DNA of 46,863 nucleotides from NCBI GenBank assembly GCA_945946765.1, contig CAMEWS010000011.1:1-46863 (forward strand), given 5' to 3'. Of the stretch, positions 19,701 through 26,862 are shown piece by piece; within the stretch, counting starts at the first letter, position 1, and the number at the start of each line of letters is the position of its first letter. The translations under genes were made by a program, and so were the position numbers. Source of the DNA: an uncultured Clostridia bacterium (GTDB lineage Bacteria; Cyanobacteriota; Vampirovibrionia; Gastranaerophilales; Gastranaerophilaceae). A model generated the notes under the pieces. The model made no database searches. It saw only the letters and a program-made list of their open reading frames with translations, and was not told the origin of the DNA.

Positions 19701-20223
19701 CAGAAGAATTTTCCGTAAGTGCAAGTAAATCGTCAAAAGAATCTTGTGATTTTTGTTCAAGAATTTGTTCATGACTTAAAGATAAATCAGACAAGTCCAC
19801 ATTAAATACCGCAGGCAACGGACCGCTTTGTGCCACGACATTTAATTCTTCCAACGGTAATTTAGCTTGAGCAACCGTTTTTGCTATCAATTCATGCTCA
19901 TCAGGTTGTTTTTCAATAATAACTTCAGCTTGTTCAATTTTTTTTATTTCAATGTCAGAATTTTCAACATCAGACAGAGTAATTGTACCTGCTTCAATTT
20001 CAAATTTTGTATGGCATTTTCTACATTCTTTAGCATCAGGCAAATTTACTGCATTACATTCCGGACAGTATTTTAAAAGTTGCAAACCACATCTGCTGCA
20101 ATACTCAGCAGTAACAGGATTTTTAGTTTTACAAACAGGACAAACTGTTTGCACCTTTGTATTGCAAAAATTACATCTTAAAAGATTATCTGCTATTTCT
20201 TTTTTGCATTTAAAACAACGCAT
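16741..20223 (-). CDS. Zinc-ribbon/AAA-type ATPase/TPR regulatory protein
   Basis: This large protein (1160 residues) has three parts. Residues 1-75 hold several CxxC zinc-ribbon knuckles (CFKCKKEI, CNFCNTK, CPVCKTKN, CSRCG, CPECNAV, CRKCHTKF). Residues about 80-260 are acidic and disordered. Residues about 270-560 are an ATPase with Walker A PEGYGKST near 283-291 and Walker B LVIVIDDFDMIDG. The rest is helical TPR-like repeats. The layout resembles the STAND/MalT-type ATPases of the adenylate-cyclase and LuxR regulators, but there is no output DNA-binding or cyclase domain. It follows the sigma factor gene by 64 bp on the same strand, suggesting one operon and perhaps a role in that signalling pathway. 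Confidence 0.75.
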   Translation of the reverse strand: MRCFKCKKEIADNLLRCNFCNTKVQTVCPVCKTKNPVTAEYCSRCGLQLLKYCPECNAVNLPDAKECRKCHTKFEIEAGTITLSDVENSDIEIKKIEQAEVIIEKQPDEHELIAKTVAQAKLPLEELNVVAQSGPLPAVFNVDLSDLSLSHEQILEQKSQDSFDDLLALTENSSDLLTKNLEKENIVAEPVINADAVQVEIAENGELAESQGTEEKVVTAEETAETNAEQEQSQIKETEEVQEYNEPEDLASIEIEAHDQMKCKNMIVRAIKDNSKKIIGFSAPEGYGKSTVLKYLFEDLKGNNIVWLWGECSANSQISPYGIFQEMILTFFNMPNFSNMSEEFLKQAKEMLSATLPFFSQQEIFNLFNFLYPTVTANFEDILLNKDTTFAMLEKFLIELSKKVKLVIVIDDFDMIDGASYAFLSYFVEQGNLSENIKLVITYKDSRITQGYFYSEKLAANEYADVKLAPLTESDANSLVKMFLNGTNPFPEALFETLYEYSKGNSAYFEQMFILFNEHKAFSTENNIIKYKQTKLEGNLPKNLYEILSLRLKHLQKQFPICYRTLCTAAIMGNKFNIKLLEIIMKFKNDEFQNVVKLLTNYAYITPFNNNIYEFKNTLLWKFVYEQAKQNKDFCMLNEKIFDVINTFTLSSNALKALIAQNLNQKLLALNIWTENTKLCSYLGDEHLWTLSQKQCLKIAGEITPDNNEVIVNNIQERLGKLLYESRPSEAIPYLSNAISNALNVGNRPKVIELSGYLSRSCSLMGNYNGVIEAVDTVLGIIENPENKLSCALVKYKKLKAMFSIGNAEEIYNLASNEIIPVVEQALSEVIPTNGISMEIIYETWLECNYIVAMALISQGNSKCFEILKVIDDIVKKNNVANKNYLQKLQLAKALAYSVTGRIKESDDILITFTQQTSKEFVEPDIISMWNFINILNKLFKKEWTNIKEDLYSVVTFANNYNDVLIKNMLKIFLGKVLQEEGNLSKAMNIYNEQVTIFAREKIAIGALLCWYFIAKLSLVTEGSDKALDIAQKALDVAKNPKISNYYFMVLYKKLIAEIYLIKGDMEASKMYIEKALMIVQQYDLQLLKVSLYQLYAKYLEEMVSLKPQNKANYAQNAITTYKKTLSLIESMQLPNIKAEVTKDFASFKAFCQLNDIKVG

Positions 20224-20287
20224 GGTAAACCTATCATATTACAAAAGAAATCCAAATAACATTTATCTTTAAAAATTATTCATTAAA

Positions 20288-20857
20288 TTAAAAATGGGTT
20301 TTAACAATTTGAGAAAGTTCAAAAAGCCTTTTACTAACTTCGGCTTGAGAAATATTAATTTCTTCTGCAATTTCCCTTTGTTTTAATTCTTTAATATATC
20401 TAAGATAAAATATTTTAAGATATTCTTTTGCGGGATTATTTTTCTGAGCAACAAGAACAATATCAACAATTTTTTGAAGCAAATCTTTTCTTACAATTTT
20501 TTCTTCAAAAGAATCTTTGGGGTCGGGCAACTCATATACAAAAACTTCTGATTTTGATTGTGCAGGATTAACTAATATATCAGCCGTACTGACATATTTA
20601 TTTTCTCTACGTCTAACCCTGCCGTTTTCTTTAAGCACATTAAGTATAGCTGTATTTGCAACTTTTGCAATATAGCTTTCCAAACCTTTTGGCTCAACTG
20701 TTTCAAATAAAGAATATGACCTTTTATAAGTTTCTGAGCAAAAATCATCTAATAAATCTTCATTGCCTTTAAATTTATTATTAGATTTAACAAGTTTTTC
20801 TATAAGTATTCTTTGTTCGTTTAATGTTCCCAATTTTATAATCCTACTAATCAACAT
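20288..20857 (-). CDS. ECF-like sigma factor
   Basis: This 189-residue protein is a small sigma-70 family member. Region 2 is represented by LDDFCSETYKRSYSLFE and GLESYIAKVANTAILNVL followed by the basic GRVRRRENK. Region 4 is LKIFYLRYIKELKQREIAEEINISQAEVSKRLFE in two helices, the second a recognition helix. It is divergent from standard ECF factors. It starts 18 bp after the anti-sigma-like gene and overlaps nothing, so the two are cotranscribed, with the inhibitor gene first. Confidence 0.75.
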   Translation of the reverse strand: MLISRIIKLGTLNEQRILIEKLVKSNNKFKGNEDLLDDFCSETYKRSYSLFETVEPKGLESYIAKVANTAILNVLKENGRVRRRENKYVSTADILVNPAQSKSEVFVYELPDPKDSFEEKIVRKDLLQKIVDIVLVAQKNNPAKEYLKIFYLRYIKELKQREIAEEINISQAEVSKRLFELSQIVKTHF

Positions 20858-20875
20858 TTATATAATATCATAGAA

Positions 20876-23641
20876 TTAAAAATTTATAATTAACGTTAAG
20901 AAATAATCGGAATTGTGATTCTTAATTTTTGGAACACTAATATATTTTAAAGTATTTTTTATACTCTTAGAAATTTCTTCATCAATTTTGTCCGAACCGC
21001 TGGATTCCAATATTTGCAAACCTTTCATGCTATTGTCAGGAGCAATTGTAAGTGAAACTTTTACAATATTATTGAACACAACATCAGCAGAATTTGCCAA
21101 ATCATTTTGTAAATTCATTTGAATATTTTTACCTGCCGTTTGTAAATATTCTTTAACAGAAGGATCTAATGCAAGTTTTTCACTTATTTGCCAAGACAGT
21201 TTAGTAATAGTTATTGCTGCAGGTTTGTCAGAAAAAGAATTTGTCATAGACCTGTTTATATCTTGCGAAACACCCTGATTTTCTTCTTTGTTTTGAGAAG
21301 TCGAATTTGCGGAATCAAAAAATGTATCATTTGCTGCCATATCATTATTATTCGATGCTTTTTGATGATTAACAAAAAACATTCCACCGCCTGCCGCCAT
21401 TAATACAACAAGCAAGCCTGTCAAAACAGCTATCCTTTTGGTTTTCTTCATTGTTTCTTCACTCAAAGGTTCTTTTGCAAGCTCGAACTCTTGAGACTTT
21501 TCCCCGTTTTTATCCGTTTTTTCATTGTTTTCAAACAAAGATTCTATGTTTTCATTAGCTTGAATATCTTCTTGTTTAGGTTCTTTATTTTGATGTTCTT
21601 CAATAAGTTGTGCAGATTCTTGAGCAAGTTCATCAATTTCTGCAGTTGTTTTTTGTACTTCATCTGTTGAATCATCATCTGACAACAATGCCATTAAATC
21701 GGCATCCAGAAGATTTTGCAATTCCGCATTTTCAGTAGAAACCGGCTGTTCTTGTGTAACAGGTCTTTCAACATTTTCAACTACATTATCAGTAACATAA
21801 TCATCGGACACAACCGAAGTATCACCTTCATCAGTTATTTGTTCATAGTCAACAGAGGATTCTTCCTCATTTGTCTGTTCATCTGTCATAGCAGGTTCTT
21901 TATTGTCACTTTCTTCATCATAATTTAGTTCAAAAGGTTCTTGAACATACGGGTTTTTGCTTGATTCAACAACATGTTGGTCTTCATTTTCATTATCAAC
22001 TTCTTGAAGATGTTCATTGTTGTCTTCCAAATTAAGTTCAAATAAAGATTCTTGTTCAACCTTAGCTTCTTCTTTTATTGTTGTTTCAATATGTGATTCA
22101 TCTTCATGAAGGGGTTCTAATTCTGCTAATTCATTTATATCCAAAGATTCACTATCTTCCATAATCAATTCATAAGGTTCTGATATAAGTTCTTCTTCAT
22201 GAAGCTCTTGTAATTCTTCGTGTTCTTCAATATGTTCTATTTCCATATTTTCTTCGACTTTTGTTTCATTAACGGAATCTATTTCGGATAAAGGTTCTAA
22301 AGGCTCAATATCAGTAAGGGTTTCAGTTAAATTACCCGTAGATTTTGATTGTTCTTGCGGTTCAATCGGATTTTCTTCAAGCAATGCTAATGATTCTTCG
22401 TTTTCTTCTTGGATTTCGGCATGAGAATCAAATTTAGCATCTGTATCCTCCGCTAAAAGAAGTTCGGGTTCTTCCTGTTCATTTTTCAATTTTTCATTAT
22501 TATCTTCTGTTAACGGATATCCGTAACCTTGGTTTTCTTCCCAAATATCAACAGATTCTTCATTTTGTTTTTTTTCATTAGAATCGGAAAAAACAACATC
22601 CTCTAATTCTTCTATATTAGTAGTATTATTATCTTGCGAAATCTCCAAATTTACAGACGAAAGCATATCAGGATCAGGCAAATCAACAAGAGGCGAAACA
22701 GGAACAATCGTCGGTACGGTATCTGTTTCTAAAGCTACATCCTGTTTTGCTGATTCATCTCCATTTGCGGATAACTCAATTGATTCTTCCTGTTCTTCAG
22801 ATGCAAAGAATTCTTCTGGCGAATTTTCTTCTTCAATTTCTTCTATTGAAGCTTCTGTGTTTTCTTGCGCATTTTCAACAAGAGCCAAGTTTTCAAATTT
22901 AGCTTCATCAACTTCTTTTTTATTCCCTGAAAGAACGCTCAATGTACTGTCATTTAGTAATTCTTGATAGTTTCTTATTTGTGCCGTAATTGTATCAAAA
23001 TCATTAATATCACAAAAAGTTTCTCTGCATACAGGACAAGCAAGAACATGTTTTATAAAGAAGACTTTTTCACTTTCTGAAATTTCTCCATCCATAAACG
23101 GAACACATAGTTCTTTAATTTTTTCATGACAATTTGCGGAATATGGATGAATATTTAATGTTGAAGACTCTATCAACTCTTTTAAAACACTCATGGAATT
23201 GAGTATATTCACCGATAAAGTATAATATTCATTATCGGACGATGGCATTTGCAAACCTTCCGTAGGCACAAATCCCAAAAATTCAATTTTTTCTATTTTT
23301 TTGTCTAACTTAACAACTATATATGCAAGAGGCTGTACGCTATATTTTTCATGCAATTTAGGGATAGTAAAAGTTTGTCCGTCAAAAGAAATTCTAACAT
23401 CTAACCTAAAACCTTTTACATAAACATCTGCAACTTCAAAATCCTGTTCAAAAGAAGGTATTTTATAAAGGCTTATGCTTGTATCGGATTGCAAACCCTT
23501 ATTATCTAAATATTGCGCAGTAGCATTAGCCGCAACATTTAAAGCAAAAGCTCTTATTCTTGCTTTTTTGTCATTAATTTTACAAGCACTAATCTTTGCA
23601 CTTTCAATTATATTTTTATTCAAGTTAATAATTTCGCCCAT
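20876..23641 (-). CDS. Composite transmembrane anti-sigma-like protein with C-terminal TonB-like domain
   Basis: The protein has 921 residues. Residues 1-160 resemble the cyanobacterial DUF1822 family (VADVYVKGFRLDVRISFDG, LAYIVVKLDKKIEKIEFLGF); this is tentative. Next comes a zinc-binding anti-sigma motif, HVLACPVC (HxxxCxxC), preceded by ANCHEKIKELC. About 480 residues of Glu-rich low-complexity linker follow. A single membrane segment (IAVLTGLLVVLMAAGGGMFFV-like, near residues 735-757) leads to a periplasmic end resembling a TonB C-terminal domain (VVFNNIVKVSLTIAPDNSMKG...). The adjacent ECF-like sigma gene supports an anti-sigma role: the N-terminus would hold the sigma factor and the periplasmic end would sense the envelope. 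This is inference. Confidence 0.7.
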   Translation of the reverse strand: MGEIINLNKNIIESAKISACKINDKKARIRAFALNVAANATAQYLDNKGLQSDTSISLYKIPSFEQDFEVADVYVKGFRLDVRISFDGQTFTIPKLHEKYSVQPLAYIVVKLDKKIEKIEFLGFVPTEGLQMPSSDNEYYTLSVNILNSMSVLKELIESSTLNIHPYSANCHEKIKELCVPFMDGEISESEKVFFIKHVLACPVCRETFCDINDFDTITAQIRNYQELLNDSTLSVLSGNKKEVDEAKFENLALVENAQENTEASIEEIEEENSPEEFFASEEQEESIELSANGDESAKQDVALETDTVPTIVPVSPLVDLPDPDMLSSVNLEISQDNNTTNIEELEDVVFSDSNEKKQNEESVDIWEENQGYGYPLTEDNNEKLKNEQEEPELLLAEDTDAKFDSHAEIQEENEESLALLEENPIEPQEQSKSTGNLTETLTDIEPLEPLSEIDSVNETKVEENMEIEHIEEHEELQELHEEELISEPYELIMEDSESLDINELAELEPLHEDESHIETTIKEEAKVEQESLFELNLEDNNEHLQEVDNENEDQHVVESSKNPYVQEPFELNYDEESDNKEPAMTDEQTNEEESSVDYEQITDEGDTSVVSDDYVTDNVVENVERPVTQEQPVSTENAELQNLLDADLMALLSDDDSTDEVQKTTAEIDELAQESAQLIEEHQNKEPKQEDIQANENIESLFENNEKTDKNGEKSQEFELAKEPLSEETMKKTKRIAVLTGLLVVLMAAGGGMFFVNHQKASNNNDMAANDTFFDSANSTSQNKEENQGVSQDINRSMTNSFSDKPAAITITKLSWQISEKLALDPSVKEYLQTAGKNIQMNLQNDLANSADVVFNNIVKVSLTIAPDNSMKGLQILESSGSDKIDEEISKSIKNTLKYISVPKIKNHNSDYFLTLIINF

Positions 23642-23849
23642 TATAATTCTCCGTAATTTTGAAATCTGTTTTAAAATATCTGCTATTAATATTGATTACA
23701 ATTCAAAAAAAAATATTCCAAATCATACAAAAAAATGTTATAATGTAACAAAATGTTTCATGTTTTCTGTCAAGTTTTAGAATTTAAGCAACAAAATCCC
23801 TTAAAGCGTTTTATATTATCAGAAGTGTAAACAAATAGGAGTGAAAATT

Positions 23850-24251
23850 ATGTCGGTAGGTTTTTCAACAATCAGACCCATGGACCCTGCAACTATTTCA
23901 AGAGCACCGTCTTTTACAACAACAAACAATACACCAGCAGCAAGCAGCCCTATTGATAATGGCTCTGCTCCCAAAAAGAAAAGTCATTGGTTTTTAAAAA
24001 CTCTTGCAGCAGTTGTTGTAGTGGCTGCAGCATTAGGTTTGGGCAGAAAATATCTTCCTACGGTTTTTGATTCTGCCGCAACAATTGCAAACGATGCAAA
24101 ATGGCACGAAAAAGCAATCGGTTATACCAAAAAATATCTTGGTGTAGCAGGTGATTTTGTTATCAATTGTACAGGCAAAGTTGTAGATTATGCAAAACAA
24201 GGTTGGGAATTTATAGCAAATAAATTCAAAGGCGGAACAACAACTCCTTAA
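23850..24251 (+). CDS. Small single-pass membrane protein
   Basis: The protein has 133 residues. The frame is open from a GTG at 23841, but that GTG is part of the ribosome-binding site AGGAGTG (23837-23843). ATG 23850, 8 nt after AGGAG, is the better start. Residues about 1-45 are Ser/Thr/Pro-rich. KKKSHWFLKTLAAVVVVAAA then forms a membrane segment with a positive flank, and the rest is amphipathic (KWHEKAIGYTKKYLG, DYAKQGWEFIANKFKGG). No family is recognised. It is followed by a strong terminator, so it is monocistronic. Confidence 0.65.
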   Translation: MSVGFSTIRPMDPATISRAPSFTTTNNTPAASSPIDNGSAPKKKSHWFLKTLAAVVVVAAALGLGRKYLPTVFDSAATIANDAKWHEKAIGYTKKYLGVAGDFVINCTGKVVDYAKQGWEFIANKFKGGTTTP

Positions 24252-24338
24252 GTAACATCAGTACCTTAAAATTATCTCCACATATTTGTTATAATCACCT
24301 AAAACAGATAATTGGTATCAGTTGACATACAAAATAAA

Positions 24339-24378
24339 AAATAAACTCTTATGCTATCTTAATAAGAGTTTATTTTTT
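24339..24378. terminator. Strong 14-bp terminator hairpin
   Basis: AAATAAACTCTTAT (24339-24352) pairs perfectly with 24362-24375 across a 9-nt loop, in a run ending in TTTTTT. It separates the membrane protein gene from the structured RNA downstream. Confidence 0.75.
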
Positions 24379-24402
24379 GCATGAAATATATTATTATAAA
24401 TT

Positions 24403-24567
24403 TAGTATGTCCGAGAAAATTTCGTGATAAGGAGTACTCTGCCGAACAAAAGCTGCCGGTGGCAGGTTTTGAGAGAGGACGACGTGAACGAAATTTTTGA
24501 GTGGCTTATTGAAAAGGTGAGCACTTGGACGGCGATGAGAACTCGGCGGCGGTAAAGTGCGACACTA
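24403..24567 (+). ncRNA. Candidate structured non-coding RNA
   Basis: This ~165-nt stretch is much richer in G and C than the DNA around it, has no reading frame, and folds into nested helices. TAGT (24403-24406) plus GTC (24409-24411) pair with GACACTA (24561-24567). CGAG (24412-24415) pairs with CTCG (24542-24545). AAAATTTCGT (24416-24425) pairs with ACGAAATTTT (24488-24497). Inside, CAAAA-g-CTGCC (24447-24457) pairs with GGCAG-g-TTTTG (24461-24471), extended by CTCT/AGAG. In the 3' part AGTGGCT pairs with AGCACT. A TATAAA at 24395-24400 could be the -10 box. It lacks the landmark sequences of RNase P RNA, tmRNA and SRP RNA. It could be a free RNA or the leader of the 24631 gene. Confidence 0.6.
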
Positions 24568-24630
24568 GATTAGTTTAAACTCGGGATAATTCAACAATTA
24601 ACTAAAATCAATTACAAACAAGAGGTCTTA

Positions 24631-25299
24631 ATGTTCAGCAAGGATAAAATTATAGAAATTTTAAACGAAGAAGACTTGTACATAGACAATTTTCTATTGG
24701 AAGCTTTTATCAAAAACTGGAAAATTGAACCTATTTATGAAGACGCTCAAGGTGTTGAATTTTTTGACGAAATGGCTGTTGAAAAAATACGTAACGGAAT
24801 CAAACAAAAACAACCCAAGTGCGAAATCAACATTATGGACAAAGACGAGATAAAACCCGTTGATATGGCTGTGGAAGTTGCTGAAACGTTTGTTCCCGAC
24901 AAAGAATCTGTTGTTGAAGAAACTCACAATCAAAATCAAACCGACAATACTGACATTGTACCCGAATTACCTGTTTCTATTTTGAATGAAGTAAACAAAG
25001 AAGTTGAGAACGAACTTAAAAACGTTACACTTGATATTTCTAACCAAACACTTGCTGTATTAGCAGAATCTATTGCACGCAAAATCACTTATGATGTTGC
25101 AGACTTTATTAAAAAAACAGATTTTATGGAAGATGCAGTACAACTGGGCGAATACAAAAAAGACAACGAGCTTTTAATTAAAAAAGTTGAAGAAATAATT
25201 TCCGACAACAAAATTTTAATCAAACGAATAGAAGAACTTGAAAAAGAAAACCGTTCATTTGTAAAATTGTTCGGCAGTATTTATGTAAAAAATAATTGA
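24631..25299 (+). CDS. Coiled-coil protein of unknown function
   Basis: This 222-residue soluble protein starts at an ATG with AGAGG 6 nt upstream. Residues 1-70 are a compact acidic domain (FSKDKIIEILNEEDLYIDNFLLEAFIK). Residues 75-115 are a polar linker, and the C-terminus (about 165-215) is a coiled coil with ELLIKKVEEIISDNK and IEELEKENRSF. There is no membrane segment. It lies 63 bp downstream of the candidate structured RNA, which may act as its leader, and 50 bp upstream of the CCA-adding enzyme gene on the same strand. I do not recognise the family. Confidence 0.7.
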   Translation: MFSKDKIIEILNEEDLYIDNFLLEAFIKNWKIEPIYEDAQGVEFFDEMAVEKIRNGIKQKQPKCEINIMDKDEIKPVDMAVEVAETFVPDKESVVEETHNQNQTDNTDIVPELPVSILNEVNKEVENELKNVTLDISNQTLAVLAESIARKITYDVADFIKKTDFMEDAVQLGEYKKDNELLIKKVEEIISDNKILIKRIEELEKENRSFVKLFGSIYVKNN

Positions 25300-25349
25300 A
25301 TTTTCAAAGAGCTATTTTGAATTTGTTTTAGAATTAGTAAAACCCAAAA

Positions 25350-26567
25350 ATGAATACATCGATAAATCTTACAAAACAAATAGAATCACAGCTTTCAAAA
25401 GATATTACGGAAGCATTAAAATTGTGTTCGCAAACGGCATTTAAATATGAGTATAAAATTTATTTAATTGGCGGAGTTGTACGTGATTTATTTTTAAATA
25501 AACCCGTTAAAGACATTGATATTACCGTAGAAGGTGATGCCATAAAATTTTGTCATGAACTTATAAAAGAAAATATTTGCAAAATTACTCAGGTTCAAGA
25601 AAATTTAAAAACCGTAAAAGTAGTGTTTAATAACGGCGTAGAAATCGACTTTGCTTCGACACGTCAAGAATTTTATCCCAAAAGAGGACATTTACCCGTA
25701 GTTTCAAAAATCGGTTGTACGTTAGAAGAAGATGTTTTTAGACGGGATTTTACAATAAATTCTTTAGCAATTTCTTTAAATGAAAACCATTTTGGAGATG
25801 TTATCGACTATGTCGGTGGAATAAAAGATTTAGAACAAAAAATATTAAAGGTTTTGCACGACAACAGTTTTTATGAAGACCCTTCAAGAATTATTCGGGG
25901 ATTAAAATTTGCTGCTCGTTTTAACTTGCACAGGGACAAACACACCAGAGAACTTCAGGATAAATACTTGGAAACTCAATTGAGTGATGATATTTCATGG
26001 TCAAGAATTAAATCTGAGCTAAAACAAACTTTTTCTTTAAACATTGCACGTGCATTTGACATGTTTATTGCAAACAATACTTACAAACTTGTTAAAGCAA
26101 AACCCGTTGATGTTAAAGGACTAGAGATAAAAAATCTTGTGGACAAATTTAATCCTGAACATGTATGGCTTATGTATCTCGGCACGGTTTTAGAAGATGA
26201 AAAAATTATCGAAGCGTTATGCTTTACTCGTGCAGAAAAGAAGATTTTTACAGACAAATTTTATCTTTTAAATAATGACTTAAGCCTAATCAATACAAAT
26301 TATGATATTTACAAGTTTTTTGAAAACCGTTCTACGGAAGCTATTTTGATTTATTATCTATTAACGGACAGAAAAGAAGCTCTTATTTATTTGGAAAAAC
26401 TTGCGCCCACAAGAGTTGAACTTTGCGGAGAAGATTTAAAAAAATTCGGTGTCCCTGCAGGTAAAAAAATTGGCATTATGCTGGAAGAACTGCTAAAAAA
26501 CAAACTTAGCGGAAACATTAAAACCAAAGCCGATGAAGTAAAATTTGTTAAATCAAAAATGAAATAA
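25350..26567 (+). CDS. CCA tRNA nucleotidyltransferase / poly(A) polymerase family
   Basis: Class II nucleotidyltransferase (405 residues) that adds or repairs the 3'-CCA of tRNAs; some members only add A or CC. The catalytic head has GGVVRD (residues 41-46) and metal-binding DID (55-57). FRRDFTINSLA and PSRIIRGLKFAARF follow, as in the family. The C-terminal helical part is divergent. No HD domain is evident. The next gene is a tRNA-Gly that already encodes its CCA, so the enzyme there would act in repair. Whether it is a full CCA enzyme or an A-adding one cannot be judged by eye. Confidence 0.9.
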   Translation: MNTSINLTKQIESQLSKDITEALKLCSQTAFKYEYKIYLIGGVVRDLFLNKPVKDIDITVEGDAIKFCHELIKENICKITQVQENLKTVKVVFNNGVEIDFASTRQEFYPKRGHLPVVSKIGCTLEEDVFRRDFTINSLAISLNENHFGDVIDYVGGIKDLEQKILKVLHDNSFYEDPSRIIRGLKFAARFNLHRDKHTRELQDKYLETQLSDDISWSRIKSELKQTFSLNIARAFDMFIANNTYKLVKAKPVDVKGLEIKNLVDKFNPEHVWLMYLGTVLEDEKIIEALCFTRAEKKIFTDKFYLLNNDLSLINTNYDIYKFFENRSTEAILIYYLLTDRKEALIYLEKLAPTRVELCGEDLKKFGVPAGKKIGIMLEELLKNKLSGNIKTKADEVKFVKSKMK

Positions 26568-26575
26568 AAAAACAG

Positions 26576-26603
26576 TTGAAATTTAAAATTTGCCATGTAT
26601 AAT
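26576..26603 (+). promoter_or_regulatory. Promoter of tRNA-Gly
   Basis: TTGAAA (26576-26581) and TATAAT (26598-26603) are separated by 16 bp. Transcription would start near 26610, some 57 nt before the mature tRNA. Confidence 0.6.
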
Positions 26604-26666
26604 ATTTCATATAGTCAACAGGCTTTGAGCAGTATTAAAACAGCTTAATGTCTACATTTATAAAAT

Positions 26667-26741
26667 GCGAGAGTAGTTCAGTGGTAGAACACTTCCTTGC
26701 CAAGGAAGGGGTCGCGAGTTCGAGCCTCGTCTCTCGCTCCA
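26667..26741 (+). tRNA. tRNA-Gly (anticodon GCC)
   Basis: The cloverleaf is complete. GCGAGAG pairs with CTCTCGC in the acceptor stem, GTTC/GAAC in the D stem, CTTCC/GGAAG in the anticodon stem with loop TTGCCAA (anticodon GCC), and GCGAG/CTCGT in the T stem with loop TTCGAGC. The discriminator T and CCA are encoded. The 3' half from 26697 on is the integration site of the element that follows, so the tRNA is restored by the element's own copy of the core. Confidence 0.97.
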
Positions 26742-26746
26742 TTAAA
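26697..26746. repeat. attL core of the tRNA-Gly element
   Basis: This 50-bp sequence runs from the anticodon loop through CCA plus TTAAA. It recurs without a mismatch at 44792-44841, in the same orientation. The bases flanking each copy differ, which defines the limits of the att core. Confidence 0.92.
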
Positions 26747-26747
26747 C

Positions 26748-26770
26748 AGAGGGTTTCAGCCCTCTTTTTT
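26748..26770 (+). terminator. Terminator of tRNA-Gly, supplied by the element
   Basis: AGAGGG (26748-26753) pairs with CCCTCT (26760-26765), followed by T residues. It starts just after the att core, so it belongs to the element and replaces the host terminator now found beyond attR (44839-44864). Confidence 0.75.
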
Positions 26771-26784
26771 AATGCTTATTTTTT

Positions 26785-26806
26785 CCTTCGACTATATTTC
26801 GACGAC
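26785..26806. repeat. End repeat of the element, left copy
   Basis: This 22-bp sequence starts CCTTCGACTATATTT and ends GACGAC, with an internal direct repeat TTCGAC-n5-TTCGAC. It matches 44664-44685 with one difference, in the same orientation. The left copy lies 38 bp inside attL. It could be an arm-type binding site for the integrase. Confidence 0.6.
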
Positions 26807-26862
26807 TACATCAGGATTACAATTCTGTATAGATTTATCTATATAAATAAAAATCAATGTAA

